Part shown: positions 12,509 through 23,571 of the stretch, one piece after another | Layout: each line of letters opens with the position of its first letter | Numbering within the stretch: the stretch's first letter is position 1 | Assembly (NCBI GenBank): GCA_025769875.1 | Contig: JAGFNK010000268.1 | Coordinates: forward strand, 1 to 64,000 | DNA from: Russula earlei | Taxonomy: Eukaryota; Basidiomycota; Agaricomycetes; Russulales; Russulaceae | Direction: 5' to 3' | DNA: 64,000 nucleotides | Translations under genes and position numbers: made by a program | The notes under the pieces: generated by a model | Told to the model about the DNA's origin: nothing | Database searches by the model: none | Seen by the model: the letters and a program-made list of their open reading frames with translations, nothing else

Positions 12509-13386
12509 ATGCAAACGTGGTAAGCACTGTGCCTCCGGAAACACACAGCTGCTTTTATGTCACATCTAGTCCATCCCTTGCAGCAATGCTCTCAGCAGTC
12601 GCATCCAGCCCGAAGCATTCAGCGAGCTTTTTGGTGCCAAAGCGAGGCGCGGTATGTGCCATTTGGAAAACTTTACCCGATAACAATGGAGGCTCACAAC
12701 GGGTGTGACGAAACGCAAGGTTGGACGTTTGAGCAGATAGCCCAAGCGATAAATAAGGATGAAGTCTGGGTTGCCGCCTTATTTTATGGGCAGGTTAGTT
12801 GCACCCCTCGGCGTGTATCTCTATCATACCTCACCGTCGAAGGCCAAGGCGAACGAGGATGAATTGCGCGCCCTTGCAAATGTCCTGGGGCTCACGCCCG
12901 GCCGGCTGGAGGGTCAGGTGGGACCGCACTGGTACCCGAACCGAGGCATCGGTCCAGTCCCCCCAACCGATCCCTTGATATACCGCCTCTTCGAGGCAAG
13001 TCAAGCAAGATGGTTCACACATCCCACTTACGCTTTGTTAAGGGTGTACTTGTGTATGGCCATGCCATAAAGGTGCGCCAGTGTGATAGTACTATTGCCA
13101 GCGGCACATTCAGCTCTTCATGATCTAGGCTATCATCCATGAGAAAGTGTGTTCTGGCTTTGGCCTTGACCAGCTATGTGACGAGTCTTAGTCGCCTTGT
13201 TTACAGTTCGGAGACGGGATCATGTCTATGATTGACTGCAAGATCCACATTGACAAGAAGGAAGACCCCATGGGCGATCGCGTTGTGTTGACCTTCGAGT
13301 GAGCCTCTCAAATCTTTATCGTGTCAATGCGCTGACACACTTGTGTGAATCACAGTGGGAAGTTTCTACCTTACGCAAAGTGGTGA
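12509..13386 (+). CDS. cynS: Cyanate hydratase (cyanase)
   Basis: Converts cyanate and bicarbonate to ammonia and carbon dioxide (EC 4.2.1.104), detoxifying cyanate and releasing nitrogen. Eight exons: 12509-12519, 12584-12651, 12720-12793, 12843-12995, 13043-13072, 13129-13146, 13207-13298 and 13356-13386. The spliced protein is about 157 residues, the usual length. An N-terminal helix-turn-helix-like domain ([20 protein letters not shown]) is followed by the catalytic domain with [34 protein letters not shown] and [10 protein letters not shown]. The active-site Arg and Glu (YRLFE) and Ser (IMSM) are present. The C-terminus GKFLPYAKW matches the family. The start at 12509 is chosen because only it gives the phase needed by the GTAAGC donor. 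Intron 12996-13042 uses a GC donor. Confidence 0.95.
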
Positions 13387-14080
13387 TGTCCCTTATTTCA
13401 TGCCATCGACCAGTGATTGTAGAAGGAATGATCGATTCATCAACTTCCCGTACTGATGAAACTACGTTAACATCGAGAACGGAAAACGGTGATGTAGTTG
13501 CCTCACTCGTCGCCAGTGTTCGTGAGACTGGATTTGCGAACGTCTTGGAATTCGAACCGAAGTGCTTGTGGGCATTTCTTTTGTCACCCGTCTGCCCGAG
13601 GCTGTCCCGTATTCCTTTGGCGCCTCTTGGGACTTTAATCTTTTCGAGGATAGCAACAAATTGAGATCTTACCCCATAAAATAGGTTTGCGATGCGCGTC
13701 CATGCGAGTGTCTTGTCTCGCCATCTGAGTGCTACCCAACCCAAAATTGCAAAAAGTGACATGGAGGCTTCCCTTCAGGGTCCAGCTTATTCTAGATCTA
13801 GGACTCCCAGTAAACGGCTAGTAAAATGTCAACAATATCTGTGCGTGTTTGCTTCGTCAATCGCACGTTGTCCATCCATCTCCACAAGTACCTTTTTGGC
13901 GACAATGCGTACTGTTCGTGTATTTGTGGCAAGCCATCCAACTCATCTCACGGTCCACAATATAAATTACCTGGTAGTTTTTCCCCATGCCAACTTCCCA
14001 ACTTGCGCCGTAGACCGGTGCTCTTGTCTCCAACAAATCCAACGACCGTTATCTGTTTCTTTTATTTTTTCACGGCTAAC
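13387..14080. other. Intergenic, no gene recognised
   Basis: Region between cyanase and the next zinc-finger gene on the plus strand. A 148-codon minus-strand ORF (13762-13316) overlaps the cyanase 3' exon and has no domain or splice support. The pyrimidine-rich stretch just before 14081 suits a promoter and transcript start for the zinc-finger gene. Confidence 0.4.
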
Positions 14081-15739
14081 ATGTCTGTCGATACAATTAA
14101 TGATGTGCTGGGCGCAAGTATAGATGGGCCGAACGGCCAGCTCAACTTCTCATTCGTGGATAATTTTGTGAGTGGAAACTTCTCTGTTGTCTACATGGGA
14201 CTCATTACCTTCTCTTCTTCAATCAGAAGACCTTGGCGGATCAACCGGGACTGTTTCAGTTCGGACTCGCCTGTCCGGATTTTGATCTCTGTTTAAACTC
14301 TCCTCCCGCTTGGTTGAATGACCGTGGCGATTGCGCCCGCCATGAAGAGGAGGCGGAAAGTCACGTTGTGTCTTCCGTAGACCGAGATCCCCCCACCAAT
14401 GGAGACCAGGCGCTCTCTCCATCATCGGATTCCTCCAATTCTAGCGACCTCTTCTTTTTGTCTTGCTCCACTCCGCCCTCCAGCGTACCGTCCATCCCTC
14501 AAGACCCTTTCTGGGACGACAAGAAGAATACATCTTTCACAAATGGTGGGGGAGAGGCTATGGACGTGGCTATGGACCTTCATGGATCCAGTTTCTCGTT
14601 TCTGGGGCGAGATTGCGAGTCCATTTCGAGAGAGCGCGGCAGAGACCTCAGCCTAGTAAATCCCAACTTTTCTGAGCCCACTATGGCCCAGGGGGGATCG
14701 ACTCCAACCCAGAACGTTCGTTTTTTTCTCCAAGTAGCCTCTCTTCAGCGTCCAACAGCTGACCCCTTACCCCGGCAAAATAGGCACCTGCCGGCTGGAC
14801 CTACCGCCAAGTACTCGAGGTCGTTGCGTTTCCCCCACCTGGAGCACCGCACCTCTGGAACGCCAAAGTCTCGCAACTGACGGCCGAACTGGGTATGCCG
14901 AGCGGGTCCACCGGTACAGACATCGTTACTTTTGTCATGCGCATCGCTATCATGAAGAATGAGCTCGATAAGGTCACTCCGCTTATCAAGGCATTCGCCG
15001 CTGCCTCAAGGGTGCTCGAGGGGCGAGTCGCCGCATCAGGCGTATTGGGATCCATTGTCCACTCCTTGTACGCCGGTCCTACTTATATGGGTCTCCAACC
15101 CGCCGGGGCAGACCTAAACTGCTACGCAAAAGGGGTATCATGATACGGTAAGTCTGCATGGGAACTCATTCTATTCGTTGAGGCTAATACCCCTACAAGA
15201 TCTCCGAGTCTTCTGAGTCTACGCCTTTGGAACAACAGACGCCATCACCTCCCCTTGAAGAAGAGGAAATGGACGACTATGAAGATAATGATGACGAGCC
15301 CACATTTCCGGGGTTCACAGAGGAGGATCTGTACTGCCGCGTTGGAGACTGCCTTTGGGCCTTCAGAGATCCGCGCGTGTGTGCGAAACACCGCCTGAGA
15401 CACTTCTCAGGTCGGTGGGTTTGTCCTGGCCCATGCAGAGAAGCATCCGCCCACGGGGGCAGGTTCTCCCGCGACGAAACGCTCAAGCGCCATCTCTCCT
15501 TTCCGAAGAACGAAGCCTGCAGGAAGGCAGTCCTAGAGGTCCTCAATCTACAGACCTTTCCAACCTCGGGCACCGCATGGCTAGCCCCATTCTGCGATGG
15601 CCCTGAGCGGCCGTGGGAGTCCCTTGGATTCCAGCTTACGGATCTCAAAACAGTCAAGGAGGAGAAACTGAAGCACTGCGATTCGGACCATACTGCGCTC
15701 CCTGTCATCCCTACTCGTCATCGTCGTCGTTACAAATGA
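14081..15739 (+). CDS. C2H2-like zinc-finger protein (four exons)
   Basis: Predicted protein of about 488 residues. Exons are 14081-14167, 14227-14715, 14784-15134 and 15200-15739. The first two introns are GT-AG and phase 0. The N-terminal 190 residues are Ser/Pro/Asp-rich. The middle segment (QVLEVVAFPPPGAPHLWNA onward) has more regular hydrophobic spacing. The last exon has a finger-like pair: LYCRVGDCLWAFRDPRVCAKH...H, then CPGPC...GRFSRDETLKRH with a distal Cys. The third donor is uncertain: as read, the frame must use GTATCA at 15135, but a much stronger GTAAGT lies at 15149. It would restore a clean frame if the G run at 15132-15135 were one base shorter. Probable DNA-binding regulator, fourth member of the local family. 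Confidence 0.7.
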
Positions 15740-17000
15740 GCTTCCCACCCTCGATCTCATCTTGACCGTCTGTGTCCCGTGGCTCCGACCCTTAATTCCT
15801 GCGTCGTCCTCTAAGACTTGCTCGATCTGTTAACTCCTAACTTTGATCAACTTGCATTTTCATCATCTTCCAGTTAATGATTCTCTTCTGCGACGTCTGC
15901 CTTTCCTTGACATGTCTAGTAGAGTAAAGATATTCGACCTATCTCCTTGGACATGTCCGAGCCCTCGTTCATTCTCGTGTAATACTTTATCATCTACAAC
16001 CGTAATGGAAGCTGCTCTCATACGCCGTTCTTTTCGGAGGCCGAGCCACGATCTCCAGTCCCCACTGGCAGCCTCCCTCGCTGATTCGTCGTACTTGCTT
16101 TATGCTTTAGACATATCGCCCGTTTTCACCTTCACCTATAGTATGCCCACCGTCCTCTTTTTCGTCTATTGCTAGTTACCAAAGAAAAAGGCCCAGCACC
16201 CGTTACGCCGCAAAAACAATTCCGTATCCGTCTGCCCTGGGATCGCGGCCTCTTCAAAATAGACGCCGAATGGAGCGTTCACACCTTTGATGTTTTATTT
16301 TGGAAGCACGGTCAGCGAGTTTGTCTGATTCTGATGGACATTTGTTTCCCCGAAGGAACGCAGGACGTCCAGGGGGTGGAGGTGGACATTGTCATCTACG
16401 TGCGTCCGAGTCTGGACTCAGAATCGGCACGAAGTTTCCTCTCTGGACACAGGGCCATCCGTTGACACACTCATCGGGGCCGTTGCTACGTGGCGTGGTA
16501 TTTGCCGCAGGCACATCATGAGATGCATCAAGAAAGAGAGCATTTGGCCATGCGGAGACAATCACAAGGACCGTCTGGCCGTCCGGCTCGGCTTCACAAC
16601 TTGGCAACATTCTCTCAGGCTGGCAACAGCTGCCGTGATATCCTCACACTCACAAGACGTGCGCAGCAGGCTGTGCATGTTTTGGCTTGCCAGTGCGGTG
16701 CTATTCTCCGACGACTCGGACTCTGAGTGAGTGAACCACGTTGACTAAGTATGTGCCCAGAACGGGTGCACCATCCTCACTCTTGACACATGCGTGTAGA
16801 GGGAGCGTTTGATTCGGCGATGTCTTACCCGACCTCCGTCCGCATTGGCTCACCTCAGGTACAGTGCCTCGAATTCAGGTATGCCCCGCGAAAATGCTTG
16901 TATGCTTTGATAGGGCACAGGAGTCGTGGATCTGAAACGAACGATGAGCGTTTCCACATCACTGGCACCTCATATGCACATCCCTGCTCGACGTAATAGT
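15740..17000. other. Possible unrecognised gene on plus, unresolved
   Basis: Downstream of the zinc-finger gene several plus-strand frames look partly coding, notably about 16170-16465 (contains FRIRLPWDRGLFKIDAEW) and 16389-16730. A start near 16005 (MEAALIRRSF) could be spliced to them. I could not find a consistent exon chain or a known domain, so no CDS is called. Confidence 0.25.
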
Positions 17001-20000
17001 AGAGACACCCTGGTCTCGATTAGGCGCGCGCTCATGTGTCGGTGACTTCTTCCACCCGCGAATTACGCCAACCCATGCACGATTTGGGGTAGCTCAATGC
17101 CTGGGGTGCCAACCCCCTTTCCGTTCCCGGGTGCAGTACGATTCCGTGTCCAGGTTCAGTCTAGAGTGGCAATCGTAGTGACTCAACTCAGTCCTCCAAT
17201 CAAATTGCCGACTGGATTGAATTACATTGCCCACAATAATATCATGTCGATTCTAACTCGCAGCTGGGTCATTCCGCACCTATGCATTCGACCTACGTTG
17301 CATGCTTTATGACTGTCATTCATGGATCTTATTGACAGCGTACCTAAACCTAGCTCATGTTCCGACTCCTCTCGGGACTGCAGATGACATAGGCAAGGAG
17401 CTTTTGCGAATCATACGAATGTTTGGGACCACCCGCCACTAGTTGATAGAGAAGGTTGATCCCGGGAACCAATGGTCTCCAGGCAGCAATAGGAACATAC
17501 ATGCATAATGCACGGATATTCGACGTAAGGGCAGGTTAGCGCAGGGTATGCTTGCCCATTGCTTAGTGCCCATGCTTCTCGCTCAGGGGATATCAGTAGC
17601 ATCGAATCGAGACATTCGAGGTGCACCATATAGCTTACAAGAACTACTCATTTGTCAATCAGCCATAAGACTCTACACCGCGAGAACATCTCATCGCCCT
17701 ACCAGGTTGGTTCACTTAGCTCACCATGACTATGCGGAAGTCGCACACTGTCGCTCATCAGCGGTTCGGACACTTCACCAGTACGTACTATTGTAAAGTA
17801 CCGGCAACCACGGCACCAATCAACTTCAGCCTTGATGGTTCACATGTTGTACCTATCCTGCGTATGAGTCGAACTTTGGGTAGCCATCCCAAGAGGCACA
17901 TCGGGAGACGCTGTCTCCTGCCGTGTCGGATGCCTGAAGAATGACGGGTGTCACGCTGACAGTACGAACCAGATAAAGGCATGACACGTACATTTTCTTA
18001 TCATCAATTGCATCAGATTGACCGTGAGAAGTCGATCTCGTCGTGCAAGTGCTTTCACGAGTGAGTATTTAACACTCTTCTATGCCCGCAAGTTCGGCAA
18101 TACAATCTAGGTTCCTTGATTGGACGAGTGAGCGGATGACTTAGTCAACATGCCCTGGATGAAGGGGAAAGAAATTTTGAGCACGCCTACGGCCAGCACA
18201 CGTGTTGGGTAAACCCATCCAAACTCGGATTACGGCGGTGGCGACCCTGTCTTAACGAAACTTCCACTTTCCCGCACCCTTATCTATCTAACAACGTTCC
18301 GATCGACGATTCGTCCAAGTGTTCCAGACTCGCAGACCTGATAGGTGTCGTCTACCTGAATATCTGTTCTGGATGGCCTTGAACGTGAACGCTTTAACAC
18401 GAATTGGTGTCAGGGTTGCACTGTGACAACGGATTGAAGAGGGGAATGACTCGTTCAAACCAACGCCACTCACCCTTCCAGACCCAATCAATCCGGACCG
18501 TTTTCTCCCAACTCCGAGTCAACGTTCTGACTTGGACTCGGACACATACATTTACCTTTCGATGGTGACTACAGCGACGAGTGCCTAGGAATTCGTCACG
18601 AAGGTTAAGCTTACAATTTAGGTGTCAGGTACGTCCTTCGATTCGGTTCTCACGAAACTGTATTCACATTCACTTCACATTAATGTGTGCTCCTCTTATA
18701 CCATCTTGGCGATGGAACCCTTACGGGCCTTGTTTCTCTGGCCCAGCTACAAACCACATGACCCTGATTCTCGTCGAGATATCTAAGAATCGTTGGGGGG
18801 AACTCCTTCTGGTGCATTCAAGTCCGCACTTGTAGTGGTTCGGGGGCCAGAGCCGGTGCGCGACAACCATAGGCAAGGCTTCACGATATCATTGGCCACC
18901 TCCCATTCCACTATAGTATTCCTATTATCTTACACAGAGAGTGATTTTTTTAGGTTTCTGCAGAGTGGTTCGAATGTGGTAAACCTATTGTCGATCTATG
19001 CATTCCGTAAACCATACGACCAACGCAATGCCATCGACTCAGGTTCCACAAGCAAGAGAATCAATCGTTTCGAGAAAACCGCCACCTGGTTAGATTAGTC
19101 CATCATCCAGTCCATCGACCCTGAGCCGGGCGCGAGAAGCATGAAATGACTGCGCCGCCCCAGTACAATGAAAGCATGGGAATCAACTTCATATGCGTCG
19201 CATGCCTGAGTGGTTTGACAGCGGGCTGCCCACTAGAATGCCCAATTCATCAAGTTCGTCCCGACCCAGAGTCCACTCTAAACAGCCCTGCGATAACGGC
19301 ATGTAAAGTCAGCGCGACTTGCATCTATATACGACCCGGAACGAAGCAGTGGAGCTTCTGCAGGGTTGATAAGATGTCCTTCTAGAAGTACACACCTTGT
19401 TCTGGTGATGCGGAGATTTCCGTCGAGAACTGGCGCCAGTAGATGTGTACAGAGCTTGCGCCGGCAAGCACATCGATCACCGATCGATTACGGGTCTTGT
19501 ATTGTAGAGACGTCCAGGACCTTTCTCCGATATTTGTTGCAGAGATTGACACCGTCTCACGGAATGTTTGTCGGCATTGTTTCACTTGTTAAGCCTGCGG
19601 TCCAAACTCGCATCGTATCGGAATATACGCACGAATCAAGTGTTATCACGTCAAAGATATGCTGACTGACTCGGATCCGGTTGGTTCTCCATGGATGCCG
19701 TAAACCTCACGAGGGCCTAGGATGCGCGTGAGATATTTAGTTAGTTGGGCACAATGCTCGTGTCATCATGAAGGAGTAAGACGAAAGCATATAGGTGACA
19801 CAAAACACTACAACTCCCAATGGCGTGTCCACTGCAATACTGCTGGATGTAATGTATCATCAACAACGTAAGCAACTTGAGGGAGCCTCCGGCCCTCCGC
19901 ATGCTCGGGGTGAAGACCAAGCCACCTATTCGCTGCGCTTATGCCGATTACGAATTGCTCCTCGCCGGTAACTCGAAGAGTCAGCTTGTCAATTCACTTG

Positions 20001-21305
20001 ATGAGATAAATTTCCGCAATGGACGACCGGATTGGAAACTTACATATTCACACAAAATTGAGGGTTTGATTGTACCCTTGAGCGCTTGCCGATAGGCACC
20101 AGCATTATTCGTCTCTGCAGATGGCTCACTTCGAAGGAATCGGACAAGGACGTTAGCATGGGCATGGGGACTCCAACAACGAGAACCCATTCTACTCGCT
20201 GGGTTTCAAATTACGCTCCGCGAGAGAAGGTAACCACCGAAGCAGAATCATCAGGAGTTTGTCTGTCATCGCCGTACTGGTCGCTCAGTGGTCAATTGTT
20301 CTGCATTCTGGACCAGGACCATACAGGCACAACTGACGCAATCTTACACACAACACATCCCCGGATCACTGTAACGCCGTGTTGTCGTCCTCAGTGCTCT
20401 CGGGGGCCACGGCGATCCCATGCTTACGAGGCTAACAATCGATTTTGCTATTGGACACAGGTTGAGCCATTACATCAAATACACACGGCAGCCCTCCCGA
20501 TGTGGCTTGTGAGACAACAGTTGGGCACAAGCGGGGGGGGCTGGTCCAGATTCGTGGATTACCGATTGACTTCTATTCTTACTGGTACATGCAAATCTGA
20601 AACAAAAGGGTGTTCAAGTTAGGCTAGCCTAGGCTGTCGAATCTTGGCATGGCAGAGGTGTTCAGTTCTTCGTGTCCGGACGCGGAGGCACATTCCCAGT
20701 CTCGATTATGAGAACGGATGACGCAGATAGAGTTTGCGTCGACCCAACATGTCCAGGTAGGAGGTCTAACCTGAACAGGTGACCACGACAACGGGGACCC
20801 GGACACCTCACCGCACCGCACCTCGCTCGAAACGTATATATTTCGTCGCACTCCCATGACTTTCTCATCAGCATCGGGCGCGGCGGCATCTCAGGGAGAG
20901 GAGATATGGACAGTGTGGTCCGTGGTCCCAAGGCGCTTTGCGTTCAATCCAGCGATCCTATAGGTCACCCACAGTAACGCCGAATCATCCCGCGCTCCCA
21001 CAGACCTTACATAACTGCCTTCCCATTATCAAAGCTGGGAAGAGCTCTCCATAAGTAACCATACAGAAATATGCAAATCACATCGCGGAGTGTACAACTC
21101 TCGGCTAACAGCGGAAAGAAAAGGAGCTGCTTCGACACATTTACTGCCCGTGGTAACTTATTTGATGACGCGAGGGGTAGCTCCAGCCTGAGAGCTGCGT
21201 CACGCTTTGCACTGCGTTGGACAAAGGTCATCTGGTAATACATCCCATAAAAGGGGGCCACCTTGAACTCTAGTTTGGACTTACATACTATCTCGCTCCT
21301 CAACG
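17001..21305. other. 4.3-kb stretch without recognisable genes, upstream of the WOPR gene
   Basis: Only short ORFs, no coherent exon chain on either strand. A few frames show weak, scattered resemblance to Ty1/copia-type polyprotein blocks: AHQRFGHFTS near 17750, AIDSGSTSKRINRF near 19030, and PIGTSIIRLCRWL followed by KESDKD near 20090. They are not in the normal order and could be chance. The tract may be a decayed retroelement, a very long regulatory region for the WOPR gene, or both. Confidence 0.3.
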
Positions 21306-22774
21306 ATGGATTCGCCTGCAGGAGGCCGTCCTTCCCAACCTTCTTTTGACGTGCAACATTTCATAGGCTATGTAGAGACCACCACTGACGCCCTTCGCCT
21401 AATCATGGCCGCACGCCAAGGCATCATCCCGCGCATCACTCGGCGGCTCAACGATTCCGAGCGTAGGTCCATGATAAGAAGCGGAGCCGTGTTCGTCTTT
21501 TGCGTCGAGGAGAGTGGGATCAAGCGTTGGACAGAGGGTCTTTCCTGGTCGCCGTCGCGGATCGTAGGCAATTTCCTGGTATGTTGTCGGTTTCCTCTGT
21601 GCGGTTACGCCTGACAAGGCCTCTTCCAAGATGTACCGCGAGGTCGGCGAGCGGAATTCAAATCGGGGAGCGGACACAGCGCTGCTCCCCCCCGGAACGT
21701 CGACCTTTCGTGTCGTCCCACCAAGCCCTCCCAGTAACTCATACTACCAAGGAAAACCGCACACTGGTGGAGCCAGGGACCCCAGTGGATCCGTGCGGCC
21801 GAGTGGTCTGATAAAAAAAGTGCAGGATATTTTATTCAATTCAGAAGAGCACACGCTGATCCCGATTCACTGTAGACCATCACGGTCAAGGTATCCGGTA
21901 CGGATCACCATCTTGTTTCTTACTATCGAGAAGAAGACGTTGCACGGGGCCTATTGCAGCGCCCAACCAGCCGTCCAGACATCATGCGCCTCACCATCCC
22001 TCCCGAGATGGTACGGGCGACCAACTTTCGGCATCCACCCCACGTAGAAATCGGTCCCGACGGAAACGCACACATGTAAAGAAAACATTTCCCGCCTTGT
22101 TTACAATAGGGGAGTGACATTGTTCACGCGTCACCCCCAGATACGATGCCGAGGAGGCCGATACCTCCAGGCGCCAGTACGACAGGGCGTTGTTGTCTTC
22201 TGCTGCGCCCAACCGAGCGGCGCCTTCTCCAGGTCATTTGCCCATGTACTCCATGCAGCAGAACGAGGGAACCCCAACACGGTTTCCGGCCAGTAGTTTC
22301 AGTGCAGAGCGGCCCCTCGATCCTCAGTTTTCCCAGGTGCCTGCCGACCCATCGCGTGCACGTGCCAGTTACTCGTGGTCACCCCCGTCTACGCCTGGTG
22401 ACCCCAGCACTCCTCCGCATGGCGCTCGCTCGTCGCTGCCTTGGTCACCAGCAGGAGCGCCCTTCCATGAGGCACAATCAACCTCGGAGCATGATTCGTC
22501 GTATTACCCACAACCTCAGGAACATCCGAGCGCCTCTCCGAATATGAATCAACGGGAACTCTATTACTCCCACAATTACGCACGAACCGGGGCACCCGGG
22601 TGGTCGCCACGTTCTCCACATTCCCCGGAAGGCACCCACAGACGGATCTCGTCAGCTCAGCCGCTCGGATCTATGACCCAGAACCATAACCAAAATCAGC
22701 CATCGTACGCAACTCCGTATGTTGACGGACGTCGCAGAGGTGAGTACGAAAACGCGGCGACGCGTGGCGCCTAA
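21306..22774 (+). CDS. WOPR-domain (Gti1/Pac2 family) transcription regulator
   Basis: Fungal regulator family that includes Wor1, Ryp1, Gti1 and Pac2, which control developmental or morphological switches by binding DNA through a bipartite WOPR domain. Exons 21306-21578, 21631-21819, 21876-22075 and 22141-22774 give 431 residues with all phases consistent and GT-AG introns of 52, 56 and 65 bp. WOPRa: FIGYVETTTDALRLI, IPRITRRLNDSERR, SGAVFVFCVEESGIKRWTEG, WSPSRIVGNFL and YRE. WOPRb: PSGLIKKTITVKVSG, HHLVSYYREEDV and a C-terminal RLTIPPEMVRATNFRHPP. The linker between the halves is short, and the C-terminal 200 residues are Ser/Pro/Gln-rich and probably disordered. It has a long gene-less upstream region. 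Orthology to a particular named member cannot be decided here. Confidence 0.93.
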
Positions 22775-23571
22775 AGGTCCGAAGAAGAACGAGGTGGGGG
22801 GGGGGGCTGGGTGGGTGACCCTACATCACAGAAATGCTATCAGAAGTCTTCATTTCTGATCTTCGTCGGTTCGTTGACCTCCGGAGTCCGGGGCTATACG
22901 CCTCTAGGGGGATGTGTCTATCGCTTTTCGTAGGCCGCAGAACTCATCGTGGGCGCCGATCATGGACGTTTCAGTTGATGATGACCTTGCCCGTAGCATG
23001 TACGATATCCCTCGCCTGCGCCAGGCTGTGTGACAACATGTACGAATTGCGTTGCAGTCTTACGAAAGGAAGCATCCGAGTTGTCGCGCATCACCATGCC
23101 GCACATGCTGGGAGAGGGGAGTAATTTGGGCAACGCCGTCCGACTCGTGGTGCAGAGTGGGCCCGCCACAGTTCCCAGACGGTCCATTTAATATTCGGAG
23201 TTTCTCATCGGTCTGATTCCTGCCAACAATGAGCGGCGGAGCTCATCACTTCGATTTCTCCCTACCCATCATCCCCTACCTCCCACCCGCGAACTCAGAA
23301 CAATGTCCTTGTGCCTGCTTGTGATCACTGTATATCTGTAAAAGATTCCCAGTTCATCAATTCACTGAATTGTAGCCAGGCCGGACCCCATGCCGTCAGC
23401 GCAGAGCTGAACAACCTAGACTCATTCGTCTAGAATGGCCCGTATATACCGACCAAAACTCATGAAATACTTGGCCAGTTGCATTTACGCGATCGCCTAA
23501 CCGCCGACTCAGACACGGCGACTCCGTAAAGGAGGCGATATTTTCTCTCCCCCCCCCCCCCCCCCTACAGC
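22775..23571. other. Convergent intergenic region with a poly(C) tract
   Basis: Lies between the 3' ends of the WOPR and TFB2 genes. No gene is seen. It contains a run of 17 C on the plus strand at 23549-23565, so the TFB2 transcript would carry G17 within about ten bases of its stop codon. A G/C-rich run also follows the WOPR stop near 22795-22806. Confidence 0.6.

Noticed and set aside
13316..13762. 148-codon minus-strand ORF
   Set aside because: Overlaps the last cyanase exon antisense, with no domain and no splice context.
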